Notes: generated from the letters alone by a model not told the origin. DNA of 64,000 bases from Nomia melanderi (GCF_051020985.1 NC_135010.1:2478001-2542000), one strand, 5' to 3'; positions 24,012-37,535 are shown, counted from the first letter of the stretch. Translations and numbers: made by a program.

Positions 24012-27000
24012 TAATTATATGTATAATTTTTATATTTGTGTCTTATCTCAAAAAAAGATTTCAAAAGAAAAGATAGTATTCTAGAATTTTTATTTATTTT
24101 TTCATATAGAATCACGTCTTGTAATGAATTTCTGAATAAGAAAATTATGTATTTACATTAACTAGAACCAAATGTTTCGCAAAAGTATTGAACATAATTT
24201 GTCAACATTTGTTTTTATCTATGAATGCAGAGCTTTGAGACCTACTCTAGGCTTAATTGATCCGGAACATACATTGACTATGCCAGAAAGAGTCTGCGCC
24301 TATTCTGGTTTTGACGTGCTCTGCCATGCCCTTGAATCCTTCACTGCCATACCATATTCGGAAAGGACACCATGTCCTACAAATCCTATTCTCAGGCCAG
24401 CTTATCAGGGCAGCAATCCTATCAGTGATGTATGGTCAAAATACGCTCTTCAAATAATGCGCAAGTAAGCACAATTTCACTATAACTAACACTTATCGAA
24501 AAATACAAACGCTTTTTAAAAAATAAAACTCCTGGTACTGATTTCGCTCATCTTAAAAGTTCTTTTCGTTGCTTAATCCTAATTAACTAAACATTCGTCT
24601 AAACAATCTACCGACTTTTGTGAATTAAAATTCCGGAGCACACTTTTAACATGTGCCAAGACTGCAAACGTTATTTTAGAACGCTTTTCTATTTTTTAAT
24701 TAAAAACTAATAATATATATCTTAGATTGTGACACTTTCTTTGAAATAAATAGAAAAAACATAAAATATGTCTTTAATTTGTAGTCCATGAGTTGAATAT
24801 TTAATTATAGTGTAAGGCTGATTTAAATTTTGTTATCTAGGGTTAAGTAAATGAAATTACATTACTTTATTCAGCTGTAAATACAAAATAGAAGTAAAAA
24901 TATATTTTGTCTTACTGTTAAATAATAGCAGATATTTAATGTATAAAGTACATAAATATTAAATTTGAATAAGTAAAGAAAGTATAGAATTACATTCAAT
25001 AAAATTTAAAATTATATTCTCAATTGTGAATAAATATTTTGTAAATAATGATTACATGTGTTTCACCTTTTATAGGTATTTTGCGAGAGCTGTTTATAAC
25101 CCAGACGATCTTGAAGCTAGAAGTAGCATGCATCTTGCAAGTACTATGGCGGGTGTTGGGTTTGGTAACGCCGGTGTGCATTTGTGTCACGGTCTCTCTT
25201 ATCCCATTAGCGGAAACGTACGAAATTTTCAACCAGAGGTAAATTTAGTTTTAATTATAATTATTGATAATTGGTATAGTTATAATTCTAAGGCGACATT
25301 CTTAAATAAATCTCTTTTTAAGTAACTTACTATAACATTTTGAATTAGTAGGTCGTAACATAATTCTGTTCAAATATACTGAATATTTTTTTATGTTATT
25401 AATTTCATGTAGCAGTGACATAAAAAAGCGAGAAATCAGAATGTTCATTAAAATTTCATAATTCATCATTTTCTTTCTAAAATAGAAACAATACAGATTA
25501 GGATTTCTAACTTTCATTTTGAAATTTTTAAATCCCATTTATACAAGTTTCGAAAATAAAACTTTATCTTCCAAAATGTTTAGCCATATATTCAATTAAG
25601 TTTATGAGTGTAAGAAATTTGTTTATATCAAACATATCTCTAATCGAAACCATACCTTCTATAGAAAATTAAATTGTCGATATTCCTAATTACACAGTCT
25701 AATATATTAATAAGAAATTAATTCCAATTTAAAGTGTTGTTAAAAAGTAGCCAGAATAGAATATATAGAAATTGATGAACAATTTTCAAAGTAGCTTGAC
25801 TATTTCGTAATTAAAATTATATTCTTGAAACATATTTACATAAGTCATCATTTATTTTATTCAGTTGAACCAAGTATTATGTTGTTGATAATATGCATTA
25901 ATCTGTATATTGATATGTATAAAAATTATCACAACAGTTTAAACAATTTATAAGTGTTTAATTATATTATAAAGCTACTATAAATAATGACAAACGAAAA
26001 TTTAACCTAAATCTAATTTAGATTCAAATAATATTATACATAATGACTGGATATTATAAATGATGATCTATTCGTTACAATTGTTGAAATTTTGAATAAC
26101 TTCTTTAACGATTATATGTTAAAAATGAACTAAAAATATAATGTTTTCAAATATGATTTAATTTATCTTTAGCAAATACAGTATCTAGACTTACAAATTA
26201 AGCATTGAAAAATTACTGACACTTCATAACGTCCTTCTAATGTTGTAATATAAAATGGTTACAGGGTTACTCTAAAGATCACCCTATAGTACCGCACGGT
26301 CTTTCAGTAGTAATATCAGCGCCCGCTGTATTTGCATTCACTGGAAGTGCTTGCCCGGAAAGGCATTTAGAAGCCGCGGAATTGCTTGGTGCCGACGTTA
26401 AGCGAGCAAAGAGAGAAGACGCAGGCAAGATATTAGCCGATACCGTGAAAGAGTACATGCTAAAAATGAAAGTCGAAAATGGTCTGAATAACTTAGGATT
26501 TAAAAAGGAAGACATTCCTACTCTGGTTCAGGGTACACTGCCACAGGTGAGATCTTACTCTGCTCATTTACTATTTTAATTACCTTAATTAATCCTTGCA
26601 CGTTACTCGAATTAGTTTTACTTTTTAATCAAACCAGATTAAACCTTTATTTGCAAACGTATTTTCAGTTGTAAGAGTATGTAAATTAGTTCAATGTAAA
26701 CAGATTATATAAATCGAGTTACAGATAAATTTTATTCTTAGTCAAATAGCAACTTCAACTGAATTTAATTAACAAAATATGAATATAATTACTATTTTAG
26801 CTATTACTTATATTATTATTTATATTATTTGATTTAAAATTGGTTTAATTTACCTAAATTCGCGTTGTCATAGTTTCTAATAAAGATTTGAGTAATATGT
26901 GCAACATCATTTATGAACATCGTATTGTGACACATTATTATTTATAAAATAAATATTTCAGAACCAAAATGATTCGAAGATTTTACAAACTAATCTTTTT

Positions 27001-27461
27001 AACACTCTCGGAAGTTTAATTAATTGCTATACTGAATGAGAAATAAATTAAAGTCATATATAAGTAGATTTACCTTTCTCAAATTTTTATACTAAATATG
27101 TGTGATATAAAATGACACTTGAATTTACAATAGTGATTTATTGATCACCATACATTATTCACTACAATTATATAAATTTGTCATATTATAAACACATTTC
27201 CCTCCTAAATATGGCAAATTTATAATTGTGTCATAACTTGCTTTTACAAACATTTCATCGTTTAGATTTGAGTAACGACGAATTTATATTAAATTCTAAT
27301 ACATATCACCATAATACATTTTTTCGCGCTTATTATCAACATAACATTCAACACGACATTTTTTCATTTGTTTCCAGCATCGTATTACAAAATTAGCGCC
27401 AAGAGAACAGTCCGAGGAAGACCTTACGCAATTGTTCGAAAATTCGTTTACAATTTATTAA
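20464..27461 (+). CDS. ADHFE1: Hydroxyacid-oxoacid transhydrogenase, mitochondrial (iron-containing ADH family)
   Basis: Exons: 20464-20516, 21522-21630, 22436-22699, 23160-23392, 24231-24464, 25076-25238, 26265-26546 and 27378-27461. They join in frame to 473 residues, close to the length of animal ADHFE1. The enzyme couples oxidation of 4-hydroxybutyrate to reduction of 2-oxoglutarate, giving succinic semialdehyde and 2-hydroxyglutarate in the mitochondrial matrix. The N-terminus MYPRRRVVELLQ is basic and fits a transit peptide. It is followed by the family's CKCPAHAH segment. The cofactor loop GGGS is at 144-147 and PTTSGTGSE at 191-199. The metal ligands expected for this family are present: Asp248 and His252 (FDVLCHALE), His336 (CHGLSYPISG) and His363 (VPHG). 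The protein ends in the typical ...LFENSF tail. All catalytic positions I can judge are intact. The very short first exon rests on frame, the transit-peptide character and the family N-terminus. Confidence 0.96.
22738..22845. repeat. Intronic repeat, copy 1 of a pair
   Basis: About 100 bases here match 26997-27090 in a later intron of the same gene. Shared words are GTTTAATTAATTGCTA, AATAAATTAAAGTCATATAT and CTTTCTCAAATTTTTA. It starts about 40 bases after a donor. The origin is unknown; it may be one end of a larger element. Confidence 0.6.
23903..24007. repeat. Compound AC / CATA / AT microsatellite
   Basis: (AC)n at about 23903-23920 is followed by CATA repeats to 23940, then a pure AT run of about 36 bases at 23972-24007. 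It lies in an ADHFE1 intron. The Tyr/Ile-rich minus-strand frame across it is a composition artefact. Confidence 0.9.
26997..27090. repeat. Intronic repeat, copy 2 of a pair
   Basis: This is the second copy of the sequence at 22738-22845, in direct orientation, in the last ADHFE1 intron. The match begins with AACACTCTCGGAAGTTTAAT against AATACTCTCAGGAGTTTAAT in the first copy. Confidence 0.6.
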
Positions 27462-27508
27462 GAAAAATATATTTTTCATTATTGAAATTAAATTAAAAAT
27501 AAGGAACA

Positions 27509-27514
27509 AATAAA
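27509..27514 (+). terminator. Polyadenylation signal of ADHFE1
   Basis: An AATAAA hexamer lies 47 bases after the stop codon. A further AATAAA occurs about 70 bases on, so alternative ends are possible. Confidence 0.6.
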
Positions 27515-30500
27515 AAGTTATTGTTTTATACTTATACGACTCGCATTATATTTCTTATTCCCAAACGATTTCTTAAATAAACATTACAATAAATAATATT
27601 CATTGTCTCGTGCATGTAAAGATTTATTTAAAATAAGTAGTACAAAATTATTATTCTAAACTAACACGCCAAAAAGTTCTAATAAAAGTGAAAATACCGA
27701 GAAGTACATTATTAATTTAGTCAGCCGTGAGCAACGAAATGTGAAAATATTTTGTGCGATTACGAACATACAGTTTGTGAATTGAATGAATAAAGTCACC
27801 TTCTCATCAAAAAGTCCTTAAAGAGCACGAATCACCGAAGTGAAAAGGACCCCTGATGATTGCTGACTCCTATTATAATAACGAAAACATTTAGAATTCT
27901 AATAGTGAACTATTATTATAGTGAAAAAATTTAGAATTGTAAAAACATCGCGGTTGTTCTATTAAGTATAGAATTTTACTACCTACGCCGAAAACGTCGC
28001 ATACATATTAATGAATCAATAAAATTAACAGATTATACTTTTCTTAAAAATCTAATGTTAGCTAGCAAAAGTTAATACATATCCGAAGCAGTCAAAAATT
28101 ATTACGCGAATCTTACAAAATTACGCATTCCCGAAACCTACGAAAGTATTTATTATAGAATTTTTCCAGAGACGTCTTTGTTATATTTACTACGCACGTC
28201 ATCAAAAAATGTAATTCGCATGGAATAGATATCAATTAATATTAACCGAAGTTACAAATATCATTGCCCTACTTCACTGCCGGTACTGAGAACGTGATAA
28301 TTAATATATAAATTACATTGAGAAATATTTCATACGTTGAAGTCAACATTTTCTCTTAAAAATTTAGAAATATAAATATAAATGCGACGTCGTAACAGAT
28401 ACGTCTACATTGAAATACATAAGTATCGTTTATCTACGACGAAGTGATGTTCATAAATACGTTAAAGCTATTTAAAGAAAATCAAACTCGTTTTACGCAG
28501 TTTATTTTCATGTGAAACGATATTTAGATTTCTAATGAAGGAGATCTGCATTTTAAAGTCGCATATATTAATTTCCTTTTATCTAAGAGAAAATAGCATC
28601 GACACTGATATGTTATACAACTATGAATATTTCTCAAAGTAATATTAACTCAGATTAACGATACGTATGATCTTTCCTTCATTAATACATAAATCTTTCT
28701 ATCATTCTATCTTATTGTAAGACATTTGTAGCATATAATGATGCGAATACTTCGAAGCTTTCGCGCACTTATATATTTTAAAATAATTTCCGAATTCTCG
28801 TCCCTCCTGGTGAATGCTGTCGATCAACGATCTTATTGTTAATATAAAATATCCAGTCTCGAGCCATGTGTCTCATAATAATTATCCTAAATTTAGAATG
28901 GTTTAGGCAATCAATTATTCCGAATAAAATAATAATACTTACAAAATTTACTACATTTTGGGATATTTACGTTTGTACATACTTGCATTTTTTTTCTTTA
29001 CTTTAGCTTCGTGTAATCGACTTTTCATGTTTTATAGATTTTCTAAATTATTTTAATCTTCGATCAATCATTAATATTTGATTAAAACAATTGTGCTAAA
29101 ATATCTTGACGACATCAACATTCCTTGTAAGAAATTAACAATGCATGCATCATATTCATTGCTGTAAATGTATTATTAAAATAGAAAATTTACTTCAATT
29201 TTTTTTATTAGTAGATATTGTGGTACTTACCGTTCAATCACTTCAATGAAATGTTACAATTTTGAAATATTAAAATGAACGCTTATTCTATCTTTTCTCT
29301 TGTCATATTGAAGTGACTTCCATCACTGAAAAGACGAGACTGGCAATCAAATAATGCCGTCAGTATAATTCTGTCGTCTAGCTTGTTGATATTGGATTCT
29401 CAGTACCAAGCAACGACAACTTGTACAATGATTAGTATTCATAAGAACTCATATTTACACAGAAGAAACACACGGAATTTACGACTCTCATTCAATACCA
29501 GATAATAACATAAGCACACTAAATATTCAAAGCACGTAAGTTGTTTATTCTGTATCAGTGACATACTATAAATTAGAAAACTGATCTCTATATTTTCATT
29601 TAAAATGTAAAATTTCAGAGTTAGTGCATTTAATTTAAAATTAAAAATATGCAAACGTTTAAAAATGATTACATTGGAAAATCAAATTATTAAAATTACT
29701 GTTATTTCTACTATTAAATATTATCGTTCTTAAAATGAAATTAAAAATATAATTATTCTGTAACTAAAAAATATATTTTACACTCTGTTGTTCGTGAACA
29801 TATAGACAATACAATTGATTCAAGAAGACATTGTTTCATTTTTAAATGAAATTTATTTAGAGTTTTGTATTTGAAATAATTCGTACTTAATAAAGCAATA
29901 TTTATGTATGTAATTAAAATATCTCAAGCAATGCAACGGACTTTAATAAAATGTATAAATAGTAATCATAGTTATAACGTTCTTTACATCAAAATGAAGG
30001 AAACAGAAAATTGCTTAAAAAATTAATTAAATTGTACTCGCGGAAGCTTTCTATACTGTTTTATTCATCATTATTGACCTAAATATAATCATAATATAAT
30101 AGCTATAGTAGATATTTAATCGGCAAATAGATTAACGCTTAGTTTAGTTATTTCAATCGGCAATAGATTAATAACAATATTAAATAAAAATAATATCAAT
30201 TAGATTAATAATTAATAATTCAAATATTAAATATTTGTTGTATTTCTCCATGGTATTACAAAATTTAAAGAAATATTTACATACAAAAAAAAATTTCTAT
30301 TACATTTTGAGTAAAGACAAACATTTAATAATTAGTAATGAGTATTTTTAGAATAAATACTTATCTATAATAAAAGGATAATGATTAATTTCTGAAATTG
30401 ATTAAATTAATCGCCATTATTTATGATTATTTTCGTTTCCGTTTGATAATAAGCATTAATAGATCTTATATATTAGATCTTATATATTAAGCATTAATGG

Positions 30501-31040
30501 AACTTTAAAATTCGAATTAATTAGTAATCAACTCTGGACGTAATATATTATCCACACAATAACATGAAATATTTCTTTACAAAAGTATTAAAACTAATCT
30601 CCGTTTTATATTTATTCCTATGTTTATACATATAGGTGTTTTAGTAAAATAAGTTAAAAAAATATTACATAGAGATAATTGGTATTATTTGTTACTGATC
30701 TCTAAAATAATGTAAAAGGAAAACAGTAAAGTTTCTGTATAATAATTCATTTTAGTAAATGTTTTTATTAATTTAATTATTTTATTCCAACTAGTCTAAA
30801 TGCAATACTAATTTTATCTATTAAGTCAGACATGGTTTTATAACGATTTCTTTGTGCAATACTGCAAATGTTATAATCATGAAACTTCGTGTTTCAAAGT
30901 TTACGTCACTTTAGAAACATTTCGCAAACAAATTCGCGTTATTGATTACGATACAATAGTAGCAACTAACTGAATAATACACAAATTTTGTATGTAATTT
31001 AATAAGTATCAATAATAATTAATAACTTGGCGTTAATGTC
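27515..31040. other. Intergenic DNA between ADHFE1 and the GAPDH-like gene
   Basis: About 3.5 kb of AT-rich sequence with no frame of protein character on either strand. It has a short tandem duplication of AGATCTTATATATT near 30463-30494 and nothing else I can name. The promoter of the GAPDH-like gene should be near the right end; no distinct TATA box or initiator stands out against the AT-rich background. Confidence 0.55.
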
Positions 31041-33399
31041 ATGGCAGTGGTAGGAATTAATGGATTTGGTAGAATAGGAAGAATGTGTCTTCGTGCCTGC
31101 ATAGAAAAGAATATTGAAGTAATGTTAATTATTTAAAATGCACACATTTTCTATGCTCAGTGAACACAAATTATATATTTTAATAGGTTAAAATGATTAA
31201 TGATCCTTATATTACAACTGATTATATGATATATTTATTTAAATATGATTCTACTCACGGCACTTATCCTTTAAAATTGGAATGTGAAAACGGACATATT
31301 ATTGTTGCAGGTATGTATATTTTACAATGCTTCGTTTTTACATTTAATAAAATCGTGTATTATAGTTTAATTTAAATTAAATTTGAATATTCAAAAATAT
31401 TAAATTGAGAACAAAACTGAATAATTCATTTAATTTATATTTTACTGATAAGTTTCATTACTTTAGTGTAAAATTTAAGTTGTGAAAATTGTCCAACATA
31501 GTCTGTAATTTAGAAATATTGAAATACTTAATATGTTATTGTTTTTATTAAAGATAAAAAGATTGCTACATCACAAGAAAAAAATCCAAGCAAAATAAGA
31601 TGGAAAGATGCAGGCGTTATTTATGTAATTGAAGCTACTGGAGTATTTAATACATTGGACAAAGCAGGTGTAAGAAATTTTTGTGTTATTATTATTTATT
31701 TATTTACTATGTATATGTAATAAAGAATTGGATGTATATTTTTTATTAGATTTGTAATATATATACATATGTAAACCATTTAAATACAATGTGTAGAGAT
31801 TATAGTAAATCCGATACTCATTTAATGAATAGTATTTGTAATTTCAACCAACATTTTAATGAACAATGTATGATTCTTTTAATTACATTTTAATATTAGG
31901 AATTCTATATATAAGATACATTATAATAAAATATTTATGATTTTAGTTACACATGGATGGTGGAGCTAAAAGGGTTATTATTACTGCACCTTCTGTTGAT
32001 GCACCGATGATAGTTTATGGTATAAATCATACATGTTATGATCCAATAGCAAGTAAAATAATATCAGCTGCTTCTTGCACAACAAATTGTGCAGCTCCAA
32101 TTATACAAGTTATGCATGATAACTTTGAAGTTATTGAGGTCATGATCACTAGTGTACATGCTTTAACGCCATCACAAAGAATTCTAGATGGTCCTATAGA
32201 AAGAGGAAAGGTAAATATTCATTCTTTTGATTAATACTACTATCAATTACATTGATTGTCTTAACTATAAAACTTTAAATTAAAAATTCTTTATTTAATA
32301 AGAACATTTTCAACTATTTATTCCGAATAAAATTCTCTCTTTTTTTATAAAATAATTTTCTTTGTGTAGTAATATTTTATATTCTATATGGAATTAAAAT
32401 AGTAAAATAGTATATTTTTATCATAGTTATGGAGAGATGGAAGAGGTGCTGTGCAAAACATTATTCCAACATCTTCGGGTGCAGCTAAATCATTGGACAA
32501 AATTATCCCTGAACTCAAAGGGAAGATTTCTGCAATAGCTTTCAGAGTACCAGTCTCAAATGTTTCATTATGCGACATGACTTTCAGGTAACATAAAGGG
32601 CTGTTCCATAAGTAATGTGATCTTTTTAAAAGATAATAAATAATAGTATAGCAGTAAGGAACACACCTAATGAATGCATTACTTATAAAATAGTTTCATA
32701 TTTATATGCAAAATATATTATTAACTGATAGAATTTATACTTTCTTTGATAATAAAGACTGAGAAATACATTACAAGACGCGATTTTATATTTTTAATAG
32801 CTTATAATACATATAAAATAATAATTAAAAATCTGTGTATGTAAAATCTCTATGTCAGAGTGAATAAACCGACAACATATGAAGAAATAAAGGAAGCAAT
32901 GCAGATTGCATCAGAAAATACTCTAAAAAATATTCTTGGTTATACAGATGATGACTGTGTATCATCTGATTTCAACAATACAAGTTATTCATGTATATTT
33001 GATGCGAAAGCTGGTATTCCACAAACAAGTACATTCATCAAAGTTGTTGCCTGGTAATTTTATTAAATTTTACATCAATAATTACAGTACAAATTAAACA
33101 CTTCAAGAAAACTTTTTTTTGCCAAATAATTTGTCACATTGAACTTATATACAACATTTAATATTGGTTTATTTTCTATATGAATCACTTACATACTTAT
33201 AATATGTACAAAATTGAATTTCATTAATTAAAATATTTTATGATTCTATAAAAATGTTTACAGGTATGACAATGAATATGGTTATGCTCACCGTGTAGTA
33301 GATCTCGTAGAGTACATGTTTCAAGTTGATTCTGGGGAAGTACCTGCACGAAATCAACACAAAGATGGTTTGCCTGATGATAATCAGACAAACATTTAA
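31041..33399 (+). CDS. Gapdh: Divergent glyceraldehyde-3-phosphate dehydrogenase
   Basis: Seven exons: 31041-31118, 31187-31310, 31554-31669, 31947-32210, 32427-32587, 32859-33053 and 33264-33399. They join in frame to 357 residues. The enzyme makes 1,3-bisphosphoglycerate from glyceraldehyde-3-phosphate with NAD in glycolysis, in the cytosol. The N-terminal Rossmann motif GINGFGRIG is at 5-13, and Asp32 (INDP) fits NAD preference. The catalytic Cys150 lies in SAASCTTNC and the partner His177 in SVHALTPSQ, at canonical spacing. RDGRGAVQNIIP, RVPVSNVS and WYDNEYGY are also present. Oddities: many positions differ from the usual highly conserved enzyme (HALTPSQRILDGP, SAASC instead of SNASC, FRVNKPTTY). 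There is a C-terminal extension of about 25 acidic and polar residues (usual length 332-335), and codon use is very AT-rich. It looks like an active diverged paralogue, perhaps tissue-restricted, rather than the housekeeping copy. Confidence 0.93.
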
Positions 33400-34198
33400 C
33401 ACATACATAAATTGTATAATGACACTTCGAGATTCACATTTGTGTAATGTTTAGAAGGAGATTATGAAAGATTGAAAAACTTATATGAATCTACATTGCT
33501 ATAAAGATATTAAATATATAACATTATATTGAAAGGATACAGTCTTACTATTTTACATACAAAGTGCAGTTACATACAAAAGATTTATAGTGTTTAAAGC
33601 ATCAATGTCTAGCATCATAAATATTGAATAATGAAAATCTGTATAAAAAAGACGAGATTTTATATTTTTAAATCTATATACATTGTTGACAGAACATTGT
33701 ATTTATTTGTTTAATTTTGTATAAATGTAATATACATATATAGTTTTTGTTGATAGATTGTAGTGTTTATTAAATTTATATACGTAGAGTAGACCCTTCA
33801 GTAACCCATTGTTTTGTCTGTACGATACAGATCATTTTGGAATAGTTTAATAACTTCACTATAAGACTCCTTGATATTAAAAGCACGTTTTATTTATATA
33901 TATTTACATTTAAAAAACTGCATTTGATATTATAAATACTTATATTTAAATAAATATGTTTCAATTATATCAGCTTCTCTTACATTTCTTTTTAAAATGA
34001 CAGTTTTAAATGATAATTATAATTGATAAGAAATACATTGGTAATAGTGTACTACAAATGTTGGAGTATCTCAAATAAACAATACTTCAGCAACAAGTTA
34101 ATTTAAAAATTTCAATTTAGAATTACACAAATCACAGAGGACATTTGTTAATGTTAATGTAAATAAAATATTTTTCAGAATTTAATTCCTATTTTTAT
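33400..34198. other. Convergent intergenic spacer
   Basis: About 800 bases lie between the ends of the plus-strand GAPDH-like gene and the minus-strand secreted-protein gene. It is AT-rich and would hold both 3' UTRs. I saw no early AATAAA for the GAPDH-like transcript; the first plus-strand hexamer is near 33950. No other gene is seen. Confidence 0.6.
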
Positions 34199-34199
34199 T
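34194..34199 (-). terminator. Possible polyadenylation signal overlapping a stop codon
   Basis: Read on the minus strand, AATAAA begins at the last base of the TGA stop codon of the neighbouring gene. If used, the 3' UTR would be very short. Other minus-strand hexamers lie further left, near 33890. Confidence 0.3.
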
Positions 34200-37100
34200 C
34201 AAAATTGTTCATCGACATCCTCTGCCCTAGGGTACCACTTGTATATATGAACCATTGGTCTCCTATTTTGTGGTTGTATTTGATGCGATGTAATTTCCAG
34301 TACTACAGGTCCATTATTTTTTTTCTGGTGTGGCATGTGTGGTTTCACGTCAATTTCCAATTTCGGTTGATTTGAAGGCTTACGACCTACGGCGTTACTG
34401 TTAGTTATGTTGTTCAATAATGTAACTATATTTATTGCTCATTGATGACATTACCGTTATTATTATGATTTGGACGGACATTGGTCCACATCGGATATCT
34501 ATTATTTTGTCCTGGAAATCTGACTATTGTTCCTTGGATTGGTCTGATATTTCCTGCAGTCGATGACGTAGAAGTATGTAAAGAACCAACAGATGAAGCT
34601 GCAGCTGTGGTTGCATGTCCATTTTGAGTTGATGTAGATGAAGAAGTAGCGGCGTTAATAGCGAGCGATGGTCTGTTTACGTTTCCTTGGATATTATGAA
34701 CAGGATAATATTGGCCAACAGCTTGGCTTACGGAACCAGATATACCTGCTGAACCAGCTGCTAATGACACCGATTGACTTTGCGTCATAATGCTAAAAAA
34801 ATATTTATTGCTTATGTTATCAATGTAATTTAGAAACAAACATTAAATAAATCTTAAAGTAAGACGTTATATTAGAAAAGTGAGTTATATAGAAACTGTG
34901 ATTCAGTAAGAATGGAATATTTTTTTAAATTAATGACTTATTGCAAGTAACTGTGTAATAATATGGAAAACCTGGCAACTGAGAAGCTCCTACTTTTATC
35001 CGCTTCTTACGTGACAGTGCTAAACGAAATATTGACATATTTTTATATCTGCGATCGTCGTTTATTTTGAAGTTATGAAAGTAGTCTTTGAAGTTACAGG
35101 TGAGCAACATATTTAGTCAAATACCTGAAAAACTATTGACTGAAATAAAAAATGTTAAATATATGCTTTTGTAAAGTGCTAAAATAGTTTTGTGAATCTT
35201 TCTATTATTTTTATATGTAAACTGTAGCTCATTAGTAAATTTATGAATAAAAAATTAATTTCACTGTTATAATAATTTTATATTCGACGAACGTGATGAA
35301 GTCGCTATTAAAAGCGTATCAAAATTGCCTATGTCATTTATCTGTGAAAAAACATAAAGAGTGATACTTTATAACGATATAAAATAAAAATCAATAGTTA
35401 AGAAACTGCGTTTTTTATTTTATTTTAAAATTAGTAACCATTAAAACTTACTGTTGGCGGTACATGAATGAATCTCTTACGAGCATCACTATTAGCCGTT
35501 ACTTCAGAATAATCATTAACGTAATGAATAATTCACTTAAACTATAAACTATTAATGAATAATAGATTATTTTTGCTTATTTTAATTAATTCAAAAACAA
35601 AATTCAAACTGTAATTCTTATACTCTTGACTTTCGTTTTACATCATGGAATCTCTCTAAATTGTCTTCCACCTGTTGTCGAACACACGGTACATAGTTTT
35701 CTACGTAGTCCTGATTATAAAGACTTACGGTTGGTTGAAGCTGTTACTCTCGGAGTAGCTGACACCCCCAGGGCCTACTTGAAAGCCTAAAGAATGCGCA
35801 TTGTTTCCCGTGTTCAAGTTAATATTCGCCGTAATCGGAATAGACAACGATCGTCCGTTCTTCATGTTAGACTTGATGACTTCCTCTGGTATGAGCTCCG
35901 GTGGCGTGTTCCATCGTCGTTCCTCTTCTTCTGTGAGAAGAGTGCGATCATCTAGAAAATGAGAAGTGTTTTTAAGTGACATATAGAGGACGCAATACTT
36001 CCTCTGGATGTGGCTTCATTCTCGTTCAGTCTCAACTTGTTGGAAAGAACATAATCGATAAAAAAAATTTTAACGCGGATGTTTTTTCTTATGGCTTAAC
36101 AATTTTTTAATGATATTGGACACTATGAATCTATTGCTAATATTAATATGTAGTAACGAATCTGATTTAATTTTTAAACTTAAGTTTAGATCTTTTTTTA
36201 AGTCAACTTGGACGATCTATTACAGGCTTAGATATTAGGCACGAGAAATTATTTATTTGTTTAACATCTGGAATTCTTATTTCCATTATCAAAAATTCAA
36301 TAGCCTTTAATTAGAATTAGAAAATGGAGTTGAGTAAAAATTCAATGTATGTAACTGTAACAGCTAAATATTATTTATTATATTATTTGTTTATAAAAAC
36401 TGTATTGAATAGAATTTATATTTTTTTAATTTTTATAATCTTATCATATTATTAATATTTTACTTAACATATGTGTCACAGATATGCTAAATTTTTTAAT
36501 GAAATGTATTCTTTCTTTAACTGACGCTGACTATATTAACATGTTTTTTAAAAGTATGAAGGTAATTAATATTTGGAAAATGATAAAATTTGTCATAATA
36601 ATATAGTCGTGTTATGCATCAAATATTTCTAATTTTATGGAACGTTATTATTCAGAGCGAATATTTACATTAGCGCAAATAGTTTATTGTTTTAACCTCT
36701 GTTTAGCTTTTGCGATACTTTTTTTAACGATAGTTGTTTGGAAATTGTAATTTTTATAAATTTAATAAAGTAAATAATTAAAGTAAAAAAAAATTGGATA
36801 AGGTTACACAAACAATAACTAAAGTTAATTGATTTTATAAATTTTCAACTCAAATTCAAAGTTGATATTTCTTTTATCAAAAGGTATAGCCGTTCATAGA
36901 TTTCGAAAATACGTGATATGTGCACTGCACATGTCCAGTAAAAAGTCTGCTTAATCTTGGAACGCAATAAAAAGTTATTATGTTAAATCGATGTTAAAAT
37001 CATAGGTGTATCTAAGTACTAATGTATAAAGTTTGAAACATATCGATCTCAAGTAATCTTGTATCATATAAAATTTAAATAATATTTCTCTAAAATCAGA

Positions 37101-37535
37101 AATTGTTATTTTTCAAGAACATGTATCGACCAGATACAATTCTTTAATATTTATTTATTGTATCTCACAATGAAGAAAATTATTCTTTAAATACATAAAT
37201 ATTTAAGACTCTAACCAAATTTTCATAAAGCATATTTCTATTAATACCCATTTCATTACACAATTGTCATTTGTTTTTAACATGTTCTTTCCTAACTAAC
37301 TGTAACACTTTATAAAACTACATTTCACTTAATCACGTTAGTAGAATATATATTTTCAAACAATTGTGATACATTGCACGAATCAGAAAACAAATGTCTC
37401 AACGAATGTGACTGAAGCTATTGTAATAAACAAAACGAAAACATGATATTTATTTTTAAAATTGTTAATTTTACCTGTCCACGCAACTGAAATCACGACA
37501 CTGAGTAACACGATAAAAAGACTGTTCTTCGCCAT
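34199..37535 (-). CDS. Unrecognised secreted protein, Ser/Thr/Asn-rich
   Basis: Exons in transcript order: 37535-37475, 35951-35729, 34792-34455 and 34386-34199. They join in frame to 269 residues. MAKNSLFIVLLSVVISVAWT is a clear signal peptide. The mature protein starts with an acidic DDRTLLTEEEERRW segment, then a Gly/Asn/Ser-rich part (NLNTGNNAHSLGF, GPGGVSYSES) that could form beta structure. Next comes a low-complexity Ser/Thr/Ala region (VSLAAGSAGISGSVSQA, TTAAASSVGS) and a more ordered basic C-terminus (KLEIDVKPHMPH, MVHIYKWYPRAED). The last intron would be only 68 bases, with CTAAC as a possible branch site and acceptor GCCGTAG. Without it the protein stops at 34432, leaving a 62-codon downstream frame unexplained. 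I do not recognise the family. It is probably extracellular. The adjacent minus-strand gene has the same build: a short signal-peptide exon, then a long intron. Confidence 0.72.

Noticed and set aside
23825..24115. Tyr/Ile repeat protein on the minus strand
   Set aside because: It is a translation of the AC/AT microsatellite in an ADHFE1 intron.
34925..35110. 61-codon minus-strand frame with basic residues
   Set aside because: No fitting splice sites with the neighbouring exons and it ends in a stop; likely intronic.
35462..35500. Possible extra exon of the minus-strand secreted protein, ending at a GTAAGT
   Set aside because: A short open piece exists, but it does not leave the phase needed by the next exon, while direct joining of 35729 to 34792 is in frame.
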